From Streptomyces sp. TBY4 (GTDB lineage: Bacteria > Actinomycetota > Actinomycetes > Streptomycetales > Streptomycetaceae): a stretch of DNA of 64,000 nucleotides. Every line of letters begins with the position of its first letter. Within the stretch, counting starts at the first letter, position 1. Positions 32,431-40,324 of the stretch are shown piece after piece. The stretch covers positions 124,001-188,000 of the forward strand of contig NZ_JANAVF010000008.1 of NCBI RefSeq assembly GCF_024213195.1, given 5' to 3'. The position numbers and the translations under genes are program-made. The notes below the pieces were generated by a model, which did no database searches, was not told the DNA's origin, and worked only from the letters and a program-made list of their open reading frames with translations.

Positions 32431-33533
32431 GGGGACACGGCTCCGCACGCGGTGCAGGTGTAGGTACGTTCTGAGAGAGGTAGTGCGTGCTTGGTTCTCG
32501 CTCCGCACTGCGCGCAGTCCATGGTGGTGTGCGCGGGGTGGACAAGGTGCACGATGCGCCCGTGCTTGCGGGCCATCGCGATCAGGGCTGCCTTGGTCGC
32601 GCCGATCGCCGCGTCGGCGGCCTTGCGGGCCATGGTCGACTTGGCGAGGAAGCGCGGCCGGAAGTCCTCGACGGCGAGGGCGTCGTGGTCGCGGACCACG
32701 GCCTTGGCCCATTTGCGGCCGGTGTCCTGCCGCTGCCGGGCCACCTTCTTGTGGAGCTTCACTGCCAGCCTCTTCGCCGCCAGGTAGCCCCTCGAACCCG
32801 GTGTGCCCTTCGCTGGTTTCCGGCGGGCCATCATCCGCTGATAGCGGGCAAGCCCGGCGGCAGCCTTCCTGCCGTGCTCGGTGTGGGGGAGATCGTGAGC
32901 GTCACTGGTGGTGGTCGCCGTCTCCTTCACACCCCAGTCGATCCCGAGCACCGCACCCGTACTGGGGAGCGGCTCGCTTGTGGCGGGGACGACGAAGGAC
33001 GCATACCAGTTCCCGAGGCTGTCGCGGAAGACCCGCACCGACGACGGGTCCGCCGGGAGAGCGCGGGACCACACCACCCTCAGACTGATGCCGCCCGCGA
33101 GATGCAGACGGCCGTCCTTGATCCGGAAACCGCGCCGGGTGTAGTTCAGGCTCGGATCGGCCGCGCGCTTCTTCTTGAACCGGGGCATTCCCGCCCGCTG
33201 CCGCATCGGCAACCCGGCCTTGATGTCCTTCAACGCCTTGGTACGCGACTTCCCGAAATCGCGTACCAGCTGCTGCTGCGGAACACTGCTGCCGCCGCCC
33301 AGCCAGGTGTTGTGGCGGCGGGCTTCGGTCAGCATCCTGTCCAGCTGCGCCGGCCCGCACGTGTCGCCTTCGGTGCGGGCCTTCCGAGACCGGGCGCAGC
33401 ACTCGTTCCAGATCCATCGGCACCGCGTCCACTCGCCTTCCAAGGCCGTCCGGGCGGTGGACGACGTGCGAAGCCGGTAGGTGAACCGGGCATACCCGGT
33501 CACTTCCGTCTCCCGCTCCTGAGGTGCCGTCAC
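32304..33533 (-). CDS. tnpB: RNA-guided endonuclease TnpB (OrfB family)
   Basis: A 409-aa TnpB, ancestor-type of Cas12, which nicks or cuts DNA guided by an omegaRNA. The RuvC-like residues are all present: D199 in LGIDWGVK, E289 in VEDF, D370 in RDKNSA. A zinc ribbon (C340-x2-C343, C360-x2-C363) lies between the last two. Length and order are normal, so it looks active. GTG 33533 or a second GTG 10 codons later could be the start. No TnpA is nearby, so movement would need one in trans. The gene runs against the surrounding catabolic operon and separates it into two parts. Confidence 0.92.
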   Translation of the reverse strand: MTAPQERETEVTGYARFTYRLRTSSTARTALEGEWTRCRWIWNECCARSRKARTEGDTCGPAQLDRMLTEARRHNTWLGGGSSVPQQQLVRDFGKSRTKALKDIKAGLPMRQRAGMPRFKKKRAADPSLNYTRRGFRIKDGRLHLAGGISLRVVWSRALPADPSSVRVFRDSLGNWYASFVVPATSEPLPSTGAVLGIDWGVKETATTTSDAHDLPHTEHGRKAAAGLARYQRMMARRKPAKGTPGSRGYLAAKRLAVKLHKKVARQRQDTGRKWAKAVVRDHDALAVEDFRPRFLAKSTMARKAADAAIGATKAALIAMARKHGRIVHLVHPAHTTMDCAQCGARTKHALPLSERTYTCTACGAVSPRDKNSAHVMLVRAGLNPAGADRARAAGPPVHSQREPEIPAP

Positions 33534-33576
33534 ACGATCAATCTAGTCCGGCCCACTGACAGAGCCAGAAAGCACA

Positions 33577-33583
33577 GGTCACA
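33577..33583. promoter_or_regulatory. Weak GTNACA-type site before the second racemase gene
   Basis: GGTCACA resembles the TGTNACA core found at four other island promoters. It is 94 nt before the GTG at 33677. It may lie inside the insertion element, so it is only a weak candidate. Confidence 0.25.
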
Positions 33584-33676
33584 ACAGATGCGAAGAAGAC
33601 TCGGGCGCTTTGCGCCCATGGCAGCGGGCCCTGTTCCTTCCCTGGCTGCAGCCCGGGGCATCTTGGGAGAGACTCT

Positions 33677-34708
33677 GTGACCGTCGTACGCACCGTGGAC
33701 TACCACACCGCCGGCGAGCCCTTCCGCATCGTCGACCTCACCTCTGGGGGTGCGCCCCCCGTGCCCGGGGACACCGTCGCCGAGCGCTGCGCCACCGCGA
33801 TCGGGCCGGGGGGATCGGGTACGGCCCCCCGCCGCGGCCCCCTCGACGACCTGCGGCGGCTCCTCGTGCAGGAGCCGCGCGGGCACGCCGGGATGTACGG
33901 GGGCTTCGTGGTCCCGCCCGATGACGACGGGGCCCACTTCGGGGTGCTGTTCTGGCACAAGGACGGCTACTCCACCGCCTGCGGCCACGGCACCATGGCG
34001 CTGGGTGCCTGGGCCGTGGACACCGGCCGGGTCGCCGCCCCGGACGACGGGGACGTCCAGGTACGGATCGACGTGCCCTCGGGGCGGGTCGCCGCGACCG
34101 TGCACCGCTCGGCGGGCCGCACCACCGGGGTCACCTTCCGCAACGTCCCGGCCCGCGCCAGTGCCCGCAAGGTGCCCGTCGCCACCACCCTCGGCATGGC
34201 CGAGGTGGACATCGCGCACGGCGGGGCCTGCTACGCCTCCCTGTCCGCCCGGGACCTCGGCCTCGAGGTGACCCCGGCCGCGCTGCCCGAGCTCGTGCGG
34301 GTGGGCAAGGAGGTCCGGGCCGCCCTCGCCACCCACCCCGGGACCTGGCACCCGGAGGGGCCGCTGCTCTCCGGGGTGTACGGGGTGACCCTGTACGAGG
34401 AGCTCCCCGACACCCCCTTCGGGCCGCACCAGCGCAACGTCACCGTCTTCGCCGACGGGCAGATCGACCGCTCGCCCTGCGGCTCCGGCACCTCGGCGCG
34501 GCTCGCGCTGCTGGCCGAGGACGGGCGGCTGGGGGAGGGGGACGACCTGCTGCACGAGTCGGTCGTCGGCACGGTCTTCACGGGCCGGGTCGCCGAGCGG
34601 GTGGCCGACGGCGTGGTCACCGAGGTCACCGGTACGGCGTACCGCACCGGTGAACACCTCTTCAGCATCGACCCGCAGGACGCGCTCGGCAGCGGGTTCC
34701 AGCTGTGA
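33677..34708 (+). CDS. Second proline racemase family enzyme
   Basis: A 343-aa proline-racemase-fold paralogue of the epimerase at 31287. Both active-site cysteines are kept, C102 in ACGHG and C268 in SPCGSGTSA. Characterised trans-3-hydroxy-L-proline dehydratases have Thr in place of the second Cys, so by residues this is a racemase/epimerase. Yet it is translationally coupled (GTGA overlap) to an ornithine-cyclodeaminase-family gene, the usual partner of the dehydratase. Proline racemase or an unusual 3-hydroxyproline enzyme both remain possible. GGGAGA precedes GTG 33677. Confidence 0.8.
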   Translation: MTVVRTVDYHTAGEPFRIVDLTSGGAPPVPGDTVAERCATAIGPGGSGTAPRRGPLDDLRRLLVQEPRGHAGMYGGFVVPPDDDGAHFGVLFWHKDGYSTACGHGTMALGAWAVDTGRVAAPDDGDVQVRIDVPSGRVAATVHRSAGRTTGVTFRNVPARASARKVPVATTLGMAEVDIAHGGACYASLSARDLGLEVTPAALPELVRVGKEVRAALATHPGTWHPEGPLLSGVYGVTLYEELPDTPFGPHQRNVTVFADGQIDRSPCGSGTSARLALLAEDGRLGEGDDLLHESVVGTVFTGRVAERVADGVVTEVTGTAYRTGEHLFSIDPQDALGSGFQL

Positions 34709-35664
34709 TCCCCCAGCTGTCCGCCGCCGAGATGGCCGGGCTCCTCACCCCGGCGGCCGCCGCGGACGCGCTGGCCGGCGCGCTGCGGGACGGGCTGGAC
34801 CCGGAGTCCTGCCCGCCGCGCAGCGCCCTGCCCGTGCCCGGCGGCGGGGAGCTGCTGCTGATGCCGGCCGCCACCGGGGCCTACGCGGGCGTGAAGATCG
34901 CCGGGGTGGCCCCGGGGAACCCGGCGCTCGGGCTGCCCCGGATCACCGGGTCCTACCTCCTCCTGGACGGTCCCACCCTGCGCCCGGTGGCGCTGCTCGA
35001 CGGGGCGGCGCTGACCACCCTGCGCACCCCGGCGGTCTCGGCGCTGGCGCTGCGCCACCTGGCCCCGGCGGGGCGGCCGCTGCGGCTGCTGCTCTTCGGG
35101 TCGGGGCCGCAGGCGTACGGGCACCTCGAAGCGGTGCACGCGATGCGGCAGCTGGCGGAGGTGGTGGTCGTGGCCCGTGCGGGGTCCGCGGCCGGCGCCG
35201 AGGGCGCGGAGAAGCTGGCGGCGCACGCGCGCGGCCTGGGTGCCCCGGCCCGGCCGGGGGCGGCGGCGGAGGTGGCCGACGCCGACCTGGTGATCTGCTG
35301 CACCACCTCCCGCGAGCCCCTCTTCGACGGGCGGCTGATCGCGCCGGGTGCCACCGTGGTCGCGGTCGGCTCGCACGAGCCGGACGCCCGCGAGGTGGAC
35401 ACGGCGCTGGTCCGGCGGGCGGCCGTGTACGTGGAGTCGCGTGCGGCGGCTCTGCGGGAGGCGGGGGACCTGCTGGTGCCGGAAGCCGAAGGGGCCATCG
35501 GCGCCGGTCACATCAGCGGGACCCTCGCCGACCTGGTCGCGGGCCGGATGCCGGGTGCGGGTGCGGCGAGTTGTCCACAGCTCTTCAAGAGTGTGGGCAT
35601 GGCCTGGGAAGATCTCGCTGTGGCGGTCGCCCTGTTCGAGGCCGCCGGGAGCGGTGTCCGCTGA
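34705..35664 (+). CDS. Ornithine cyclodeaminase/mu-crystallin family reductase
   Basis: A 319-aa protein of the OCD/CRYM family, whose members include 1-pyrroline-2-carboxylate and ketimine reductases. Visible elements are GVKIAGVAPGNP (substrate Lys region), LRTPAVSALAL and the Rossmann motif LLLFGSGPQAYGHL, with HISGTLADLVAGR near the end. In hydroxyproline clusters this family reduces 1-pyrroline-2-carboxylate to L-proline. GTG 34705 overlaps the stop of the racemase gene. True ornithine cyclodeaminase is less likely from context. Confidence 0.85.
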   Translation: MIPQLSAAEMAGLLTPAAAADALAGALRDGLDPESCPPRSALPVPGGGELLLMPAATGAYAGVKIAGVAPGNPALGLPRITGSYLLLDGPTLRPVALLDGAALTTLRTPAVSALALRHLAPAGRPLRLLLFGSGPQAYGHLEAVHAMRQLAEVVVVARAGSAAGAEGAEKLAAHARGLGAPARPGAAAEVADADLVICCTTSREPLFDGRLIAPGATVVAVGSHEPDAREVDTALVRRAAVYVESRAAALREAGDLLVPEAEGAIGAGHISGTLADLVAGRMPGAGAASCPQLFKSVGMAWEDLAVAVALFEAAGSGVR

Positions 35665-35674
35665 GGAGCAAGCG

Positions 35675-35690
35675 CAACGTGACATTGTAC
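35675..35690. promoter_or_regulatory. Operator candidate upstream of the GntR gene (site E)
   Basis: CAACGTGACATTG (35675-35687) is an imperfect palindrome around a central G. GTGACATTGTAC (35679-35690) matches the sites before the oxidase and deaminase genes. Its position 49 nt before the GntR start suggests autoregulation. Confidence 0.6.
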
Positions 35691-35738
35691 GCTGTTCCTC
35701 CGCACGCCGGTGGTGTGAGCGGTCTCGGAGGATATGCA

Positions 35739-36449
35739 ATGGGTGACCTGAAGCAGCACAGTCTCATCAAGGCTCAGGAACGGCTCCGCGACCAGGTCGG
35801 TCACGCTCTGCGGGCAGCCCTGATAGCGGGTGAACTGCGCCCCGGGAGCGTCTACTCCGCCCCCGGCCTCGCGGCCGAGCTCGGCGTCTCGGCCACCCCG
35901 GTGCGCGAGGCCATGCTCGACCTGGCCCGCGAGGGGCTGGTGGAACCGGTCCGCAACAAGGGCTTCCGCATCACGGAGGTCAGCGAGCGCGATCTGGACC
36001 AGTACACCGAGCTGCGCACGATGATCGAGGTCCCGACCATCGGGAAGATCACCAAGATCGCCACGCCCGAGGCCCTGGAGGCCCTGCGCCCCATCGCGCA
36101 GGAGATCGTCACCAGCGCGCGCGAGCACAACCTCATCGGCTACCTGGAGGCCGACCGGCGCTTCCACCTCACCCTCCTCGGCCTCTCGGGCAACGACCGC
36201 CTGGTGGAAACCGTCGGCGACCTGCGCAAGCGCTCCCGGCTGTACGGCCTGACGGGCCTGGACGAGGCCGGCAAGCTGGTCTCCTCCGCCGAGGAGCACC
36301 TCGAGCTCCTGGACCTGATGCTCAGCGGCGACGCGGAGGCGGCCGAAGCCTGCATGGCCCGCCACCTGGGTCACGTCCGCTCCCTCTGGGCCCAGGGCCG
36401 GGACGAGCCGGTGGGCCGCACCAAGGGCCGCCTGGGCGCGGGCATATAG
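35739..36449 (+). CDS. GntR family regulator, FCD (FadR-type) effector domain
   Basis: A 236-aa transcription factor. The N-terminal winged helix is plain (SLIKAQERLRDQVGHALRAA then APGLAAELGVSATPVREAML and LVEPVRNKGFRI). The C-terminal FCD domain has the metal-ligand pattern DRRFHLTLLGL and two later His (EEHLELLDLM and ARHLGHV). ATG 35739 follows GGAGG (35727-35731). It lies at the end of the hydroxyproline genes and has an operator-like site in front. It is the best candidate to control the whole island, with hydroxyproline or a breakdown product as ligand; this is inferred. Confidence 0.9.
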   Translation: MGDLKQHSLIKAQERLRDQVGHALRAALIAGELRPGSVYSAPGLAAELGVSATPVREAMLDLAREGLVEPVRNKGFRITEVSERDLDQYTELRTMIEVPTIGKITKIATPEALEALRPIAQEIVTSAREHNLIGYLEADRRFHLTLLGLSGNDRLVETVGDLRKRSRLYGLTGLDEAGKLVSSAEEHLELLDLMLSGDAEAAEACMARHLGHVRSLWAQGRDEPVGRTKGRLGAGI

Positions 36450-36465
36450 CTCGGAGCCCGGGGCG

Positions 36466-36500
36466 CCCGGCCCCGGCCCCGGCCCCGGCCCCGGCCCGGG
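36466..36500. repeat. CCGGCC hexamer array
   Basis: About five tandem CCGGCC units lie in the 61-nt gap between the convergent GntR and HEAT-repeat genes. No clean terminator stem was found here. Confidence 0.7.
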
Positions 36501-36510
36501 GCGGCCCGGC

Positions 36511-38358
36511 TCATCCCTGCGAGGCCGCATCCGCCTCGACGTGGACGATGTCGCAGCGGTAGCCGTGGCTCTCGAACAGGGCCCGGTAGTGCGCCGCCGC
36601 GGCCCCGCCCAGGACGCCGTGGTCGACCACGACCGGTTCCCGGTCCGCCAGGAGCTCCTCCAGCTCGCACCACAACTCCCGCTGCACCTCGGCCCGCAGC
36701 CGGTCGTGCTCGTCCGCGCCCTGCTCGACCGGCTCGCGCCCGAGCCGGTCGCGGACGTCCTCGTCGAGGGACAGCCGGAGGTAGCCCCGCCGTGCGAGGT
36801 CCCGCGCGCGGGCGTCCCTCCCCGGCGCGGACGGTCCGCACAGCAGTACGGCGCGCCCTCGCTCGGCGGCCTCGTCACGGGCGGCCAGGTCGAGCACCGC
36901 GCGCATCGCCTCCACCGGCAGCGCGGGCGAGGCGGCGGCCGTCGCCGCGACGGACTCCACGGAGTCGGCCAGCAGGCGCGCCAGTGTGCCGGGCGACAGC
37001 CGGGGGTCCGAGGCGACCGCCCGCCGCACGGTGCGGTCCTCGTCCGCCGCCAGCCGGTCGAGCAGGACCGCGGTCAACTCCGGCTCACGCAGGGCCAGTA
37101 CGCGCATGCGCGCCTCCGGGTCGCCGGCGAACCGCCTGAGCGTTTCGGGTGGGAACGCGAAGTGGTCCGCGGGCCGGTCCCGGAACTTCGACGGGCCGTG
37201 GCGCCGCTCGATGTCCTCGGCGATCGCGAGGTCCACATCGAGGAGCCGCCTCAGGGCGATCATGCGGACCGCCTGGTCCTCGTCGGCGAGCATCGGCCTC
37301 AGCGCCGCGGCCGGCAGCCGCCCGCTGCGGGCCGCCGCGCGGCGCAGGCCCGCGTACGGGGAACTTGCGTAGGGCAAGGGGTCGGCTTCCACCCACGGGT
37401 AGGACTCCATGTCCAGGGAGGCGAGGGCGAACTCGCAGAACACGTCCTCCTCCTCCGCCGTCTCCCACTCCTCCTCGGCCCGGCGGGCTCCCTCGGTCAG
37501 CCACGCGTGGATCTCCGCCCGGAGCTCCGGCGGGGTGTCCGAGCGTGCGAAGAGCTTGCCCCGTACGCCGGGCCCGGGATCCCGGGCGAGCAGGTCCCGT
37601 ACCGCCGCCGGCAGGTCCGGATGGGCGGCGGCCTCGGCCCGTACCTCCTCGTCGGGATCGGCCGCCAGGGCGGCCGCGGTGTCCGCGTCCAGGTCGAGGA
37701 AGCGCACGACGGCCCTGCGCGTGGCCGGATCGGCCAGCAGGGCGGCGTGCAGGTCCCGGGGCGGCCGGTACCTGCAGGCGGCCGCCCGCACCTGGGGGTC
37801 GGGGTCGGTGAGCAGGGACCGCAGGGCCTCCCCGGACAGCTCCGCCCCGTCCCTGGCGAGTGCCCGCCGCACCCGGGCGTCCGGGTCTCCCGCCAGCGCG
37901 GTGAGTACGTCGGCCGAAAGATCGGCGCGACCCGCGAGGGCGATCCGTACGTCCGCCTCGGCGTCGGCGGCGAACAGGGCCTGCCGCCCGGCGCCGGCGC
38001 CCTCCGCCTTGGCGCGCGCGGCCCGCACCCGCGGGTCCGGATCGGCCGCGAGCCGGTCGGCGAACACCGGGGGCAGGGATGCGGCGTGCGCGAGTGCCTC
38101 GGCCTCGCCGCGCGCCAGGAGCGCTTCGCACAAGCCGGCGCTCGGGGTGATCCCTTCCCGGCACGCCAGCCGGAGGGGTGCCCCGCCGTACGAGAGGAGC
38201 CGTAGAGCGAGCTCCTCCGGCAGGGCCGGGTTCAGGGCGAGTCCTTCCAGGACCGCGGGCAGGTGCGCGGGGCCGGGGAGGTGAGGGAGGCTGGGGGACT
38301 CGGATATCCCGGACATCTCGGATGCTTCGGTCGGCGACGGCTGGCGCATCGGATCCAT
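36511..38358 (-). CDS. HEAT/LRV-like repeat protein with degenerate kinase tail
   Basis: A 615-aa protein. Residues 30-495 are alpha-helical repeats of about 24 residues with the pattern LAADPDPRVRAA, as in leucine-rich-variant/HEAT proteins. The last 115 residues resemble a P-loop kinase of the AAA_33/zeta type: VLLCGPSAPGRDARARDLARRG aligns with Walker A but lacks the GK[ST], then LRLSLDEDVRDRLG and VVVDHGVLGGAAAAHYRAL. The nucleotide-binding Lys is missing, so it is probably a pseudokinase. The start is uncertain (ATG 38358 or 38349). It opposes the island genes and may not be part of the pathway. Confidence 0.75.
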   Translation of the reverse strand: MDPMRQPSPTEASEMSGISESPSLPHLPGPAHLPAVLEGLALNPALPEELALRLLSYGGAPLRLACREGITPSAGLCEALLARGEAEALAHAASLPPVFADRLAADPDPRVRAARAKAEGAGAGRQALFAADAEADVRIALAGRADLSADVLTALAGDPDARVRRALARDGAELSGEALRSLLTDPDPQVRAAACRYRPPRDLHAALLADPATRRAVVRFLDLDADTAAALAADPDEEVRAEAAAHPDLPAAVRDLLARDPGPGVRGKLFARSDTPPELRAEIHAWLTEGARRAEEEWETAEEEDVFCEFALASLDMESYPWVEADPLPYASSPYAGLRRAAARSGRLPAAALRPMLADEDQAVRMIALRRLLDVDLAIAEDIERRHGPSKFRDRPADHFAFPPETLRRFAGDPEARMRVLALREPELTAVLLDRLAADEDRTVRRAVASDPRLSPGTLARLLADSVESVAATAAASPALPVEAMRAVLDLAARDEAAERGRAVLLCGPSAPGRDARARDLARRGYLRLSLDEDVRDRLGREPVEQGADEHDRLRAEVQRELWCELEELLADREPVVVDHGVLGGAAAAHYRALFESHGYRCDIVHVEADAASQG

Positions 38359-38484
38359 GGCCGGAGCATAGGCGCCGCCACCGCCACCGCCGGGTCGGCC
38401 CGGCCAGGCCGGCCTCAACACCCACGCGCCCGGCCGGATTTGGACACGGCTGGATAACGGTGGATCCAACCTGGGTCCAAACCC

Positions 38485-38523
38485 TTGTCAGTACAATTTC
38501 ACATTACTATGTTACCGGTCACA
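38485..38523 (+). promoter_or_regulatory. Peptide importer promoter block (copy B)
   Basis: TTGTCA (38485-38490) and TATGTT (38508-38513), spaced 17 nt, with ATTTCACAT (38496-38504) between them and ATGTTACC overlapping the -10. It matches the collagenase promoter at 36 of 39 positions. ATG 38556 is 43 nt after the -10. In a genome this GC-rich, so long an AT-rich match points to shared control. Confidence 0.78.
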
Positions 38524-38555
38524 TCATAGAGCGCGGCCCTTCACTGGAGTGACCC

Positions 38556-40301
38556 ATGACCAAGCGCACCCAACTCGCCCTCGCCACCGCCCTGGTGGCC
38601 GCACTCGCACTCGGTACCTCGGGCTGCTCCGACCCCAAGAAGGGCTCCGCCGCAGGCGCCGGCGCCTCCAACCCCGCCTCCGCCAACGACGGGAAGATCC
38701 TCGGCGGCGCCCCCGTCAAGGGCGGCACCCTCACGGTCCTGTCCAACCAGGACTTCGCCCACCTCGACCCGGCCCGCAACTGGGTCATGCCGACGATGGA
38801 CTTCGGCACCCGCCTCCTCTACCGCACCCTGGTCACCTTCAAGGCCGAGCCGGGCAAGGGCGGCAGCGAGCTCGTCCCCGACCTCGCCACCGACCTCGGA
38901 ACCCCCTCCAACGGCGGCCGCACCTGGACCTTCACCCTGAAGGAGGGCGTGAAGTACGAGGACGGCTCGCCCATCAAGGCGCAGGACATCAAGTACAACG
39001 TCGAGCGCTCCATGGCCCCCGACCTCACCGGCGGCCCCGACTACGCGGCCCAGTACCTCGCCGGCGCCGAGAGCTACAAGGGCCCGCTCCAGGGCAAGCA
39101 CCTCGACTCCGTCAAGACCCCCGACGAGCGCACGATCGTCTTCGAACTGAAGCGGCCCGTCGCCGAGTTCTCCGCGACCGCCACCCTCCCCACCTTCGCC
39201 CCGGTCCCCGAGTCCCAGGAGAAGGGCACGCAGTACGACGCCCGCCCGTTCTCCTCCGGCCCGTACAAGATCGAGTCGTACGACCGGGACAAGAAGCTCG
39301 TTCTGGTCCGCAACGAGCACTGGGACCCCAAGACGGACACCGTCCGCAAGGCCTACCCCGACAAGTTCGTGGTGGTGATGGGCCTCAAGGGCGGCCAGAT
39401 CGACGACCGGATCATCGCCGGGGAGGGCGCCGACGCCTCCTCCGTCCAGTGGTCCGACATGCGGCCCGAGAGCGCCCCCAAGGTGCTGCCCAAGCCGGAG
39501 ATCAAGTCGCGGCTGCTGGCCGAGTCCCAGGGCTGTACCGAGATGCTCCAGATGAACAACTCCCGCGCCCCCTTCGACGACCCGAAGGTCCGCGAGGCCC
39601 TGCAGTACGCCGTGGACAAGGAGGCCGTGGTCACCGCGGGCGGCGGCCCGGCGCTCAACGAGGTCGCCACCGCCTACCTGCCGCCGGCCCTCTCCGGCGG
39701 CAAGCAGGCCGACACCCTGAAGATCGCCCCGTCCGGCGACCCCGCCAAGGCCAAGGAACTCCTCAAGGCCGCGGGCAAGGAGACCCTGAAGGTCTCCCTG
39801 GCCGTCTCCACCGGGGACAAGGGCAAGGCGGAGGCCATCCAGCAGGGCCTGGCCCGCGCGGGCGTCGAGGTGGTCATCGACACCGTCGACCCGGGCGCCT
39901 ACTACGACGTCATCGGCGACACCACCACCGCCCCCGACCTCGTCCTGTCCGGCTGGTGCCCCGACTACCCCTCCGGCTCCACCTTCCTCCCCTTCGTCTT
40001 CGACGGCCGCACCATCAAGGCCAAGGGCAACTCGGGCAACTACTCGCAGTTCAAGGACGAGGCGACGATCAAGCGCATCGACGAGATCAACGCCATGGCC
40101 GACGCCAAGGAGGCCAACCAGGCCTGGATCGACCTCGATGCCGAGATCATGAAGAAGTCCCCGGCCGTCCCCGTCCTGCTGGAGCGCAAGCCGCTGCTCG
40201 TCGGCACCAACATCGCCGGTGCCTTCGGCCACCCCGTCTGGGTCGGCCAGCTCGACTACGCCACCATCGGCCTCAAGGACCCGTCGAAGAGCCAGGGCTG
40301 A
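38556..40301 (+). CDS. Peptide ABC transporter substrate-binding lipoprotein
   Basis: A 581-aa SBP family 5 (DppA/OppA-type) protein. The signal sequence ends in GTSGC, so Cys24 is probably lipidated and the protein anchored outside the membrane. Typical strands follow: GGTLTVLSNQDFAHLDPARN, YRTLVTFKAEPG, WTFTLKEGVKYEDG and a C-terminal WCPDYPSGSTFLPF. It is first in a five-gene importer operon and shares its promoter block with the collagenase gene, so oligopeptides from collagen are the likely ligand. Confidence 0.93.
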   Translation: MTKRTQLALATALVAALALGTSGCSDPKKGSAAGAGASNPASANDGKILGGAPVKGGTLTVLSNQDFAHLDPARNWVMPTMDFGTRLLYRTLVTFKAEPGKGGSELVPDLATDLGTPSNGGRTWTFTLKEGVKYEDGSPIKAQDIKYNVERSMAPDLTGGPDYAAQYLAGAESYKGPLQGKHLDSVKTPDERTIVFELKRPVAEFSATATLPTFAPVPESQEKGTQYDARPFSSGPYKIESYDRDKKLVLVRNEHWDPKTDTVRKAYPDKFVVVMGLKGGQIDDRIIAGEGADASSVQWSDMRPESAPKVLPKPEIKSRLLAESQGCTEMLQMNNSRAPFDDPKVREALQYAVDKEAVVTAGGGPALNEVATAYLPPALSGGKQADTLKIAPSGDPAKAKELLKAAGKETLKVSLAVSTGDKGKAEAIQQGLARAGVEVVIDTVDPGAYYDVIGDTTTAPDLVLSGWCPDYPSGSTFLPFVFDGRTIKAKGNSGNYSQFKDEATIKRIDEINAMADAKEANQAWIDLDAEIMKKSPAVPVLLERKPLLVGTNIAGAFGHPVWVGQLDYATIGLKDPSKSQG

Positions 40302-40324
40302 GGGAACAGGGAGCCCTGGACACC

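Larger units (their letters stand above)
32288..33541 (-). mobile_element. IS200/IS605-type tnpB-only element
   Basis: The element contains one intact tnpB and no tnpA. The right end is clear: hairpin CCCCGCC/GGCGGGG (32297-32303, 32310-32316) followed on the minus strand by GGATTCAA, typical of this IS type. The left end is uncertain. ATCAA at 33537-33541 (TTGAT on the minus strand) could be a TAM-like flank but is only 3 nt from the tnpB start. Alternatively a GGGCGC-TTT-GCGCCC hairpin at 33603-33617 may belong to the element. Confidence 0.65.

Noticed and set aside
33677..34708. Firm call as trans-3-hydroxy-L-proline dehydratase
   Set aside because: The second active-site Cys is present instead of Thr, so only the family name is given.
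36453..36505. Terminator hairpin in the CCGGCC array
   Set aside because: The hexamers are self-similar but I could not define one clean stem of 8 bp or more with a short loop.
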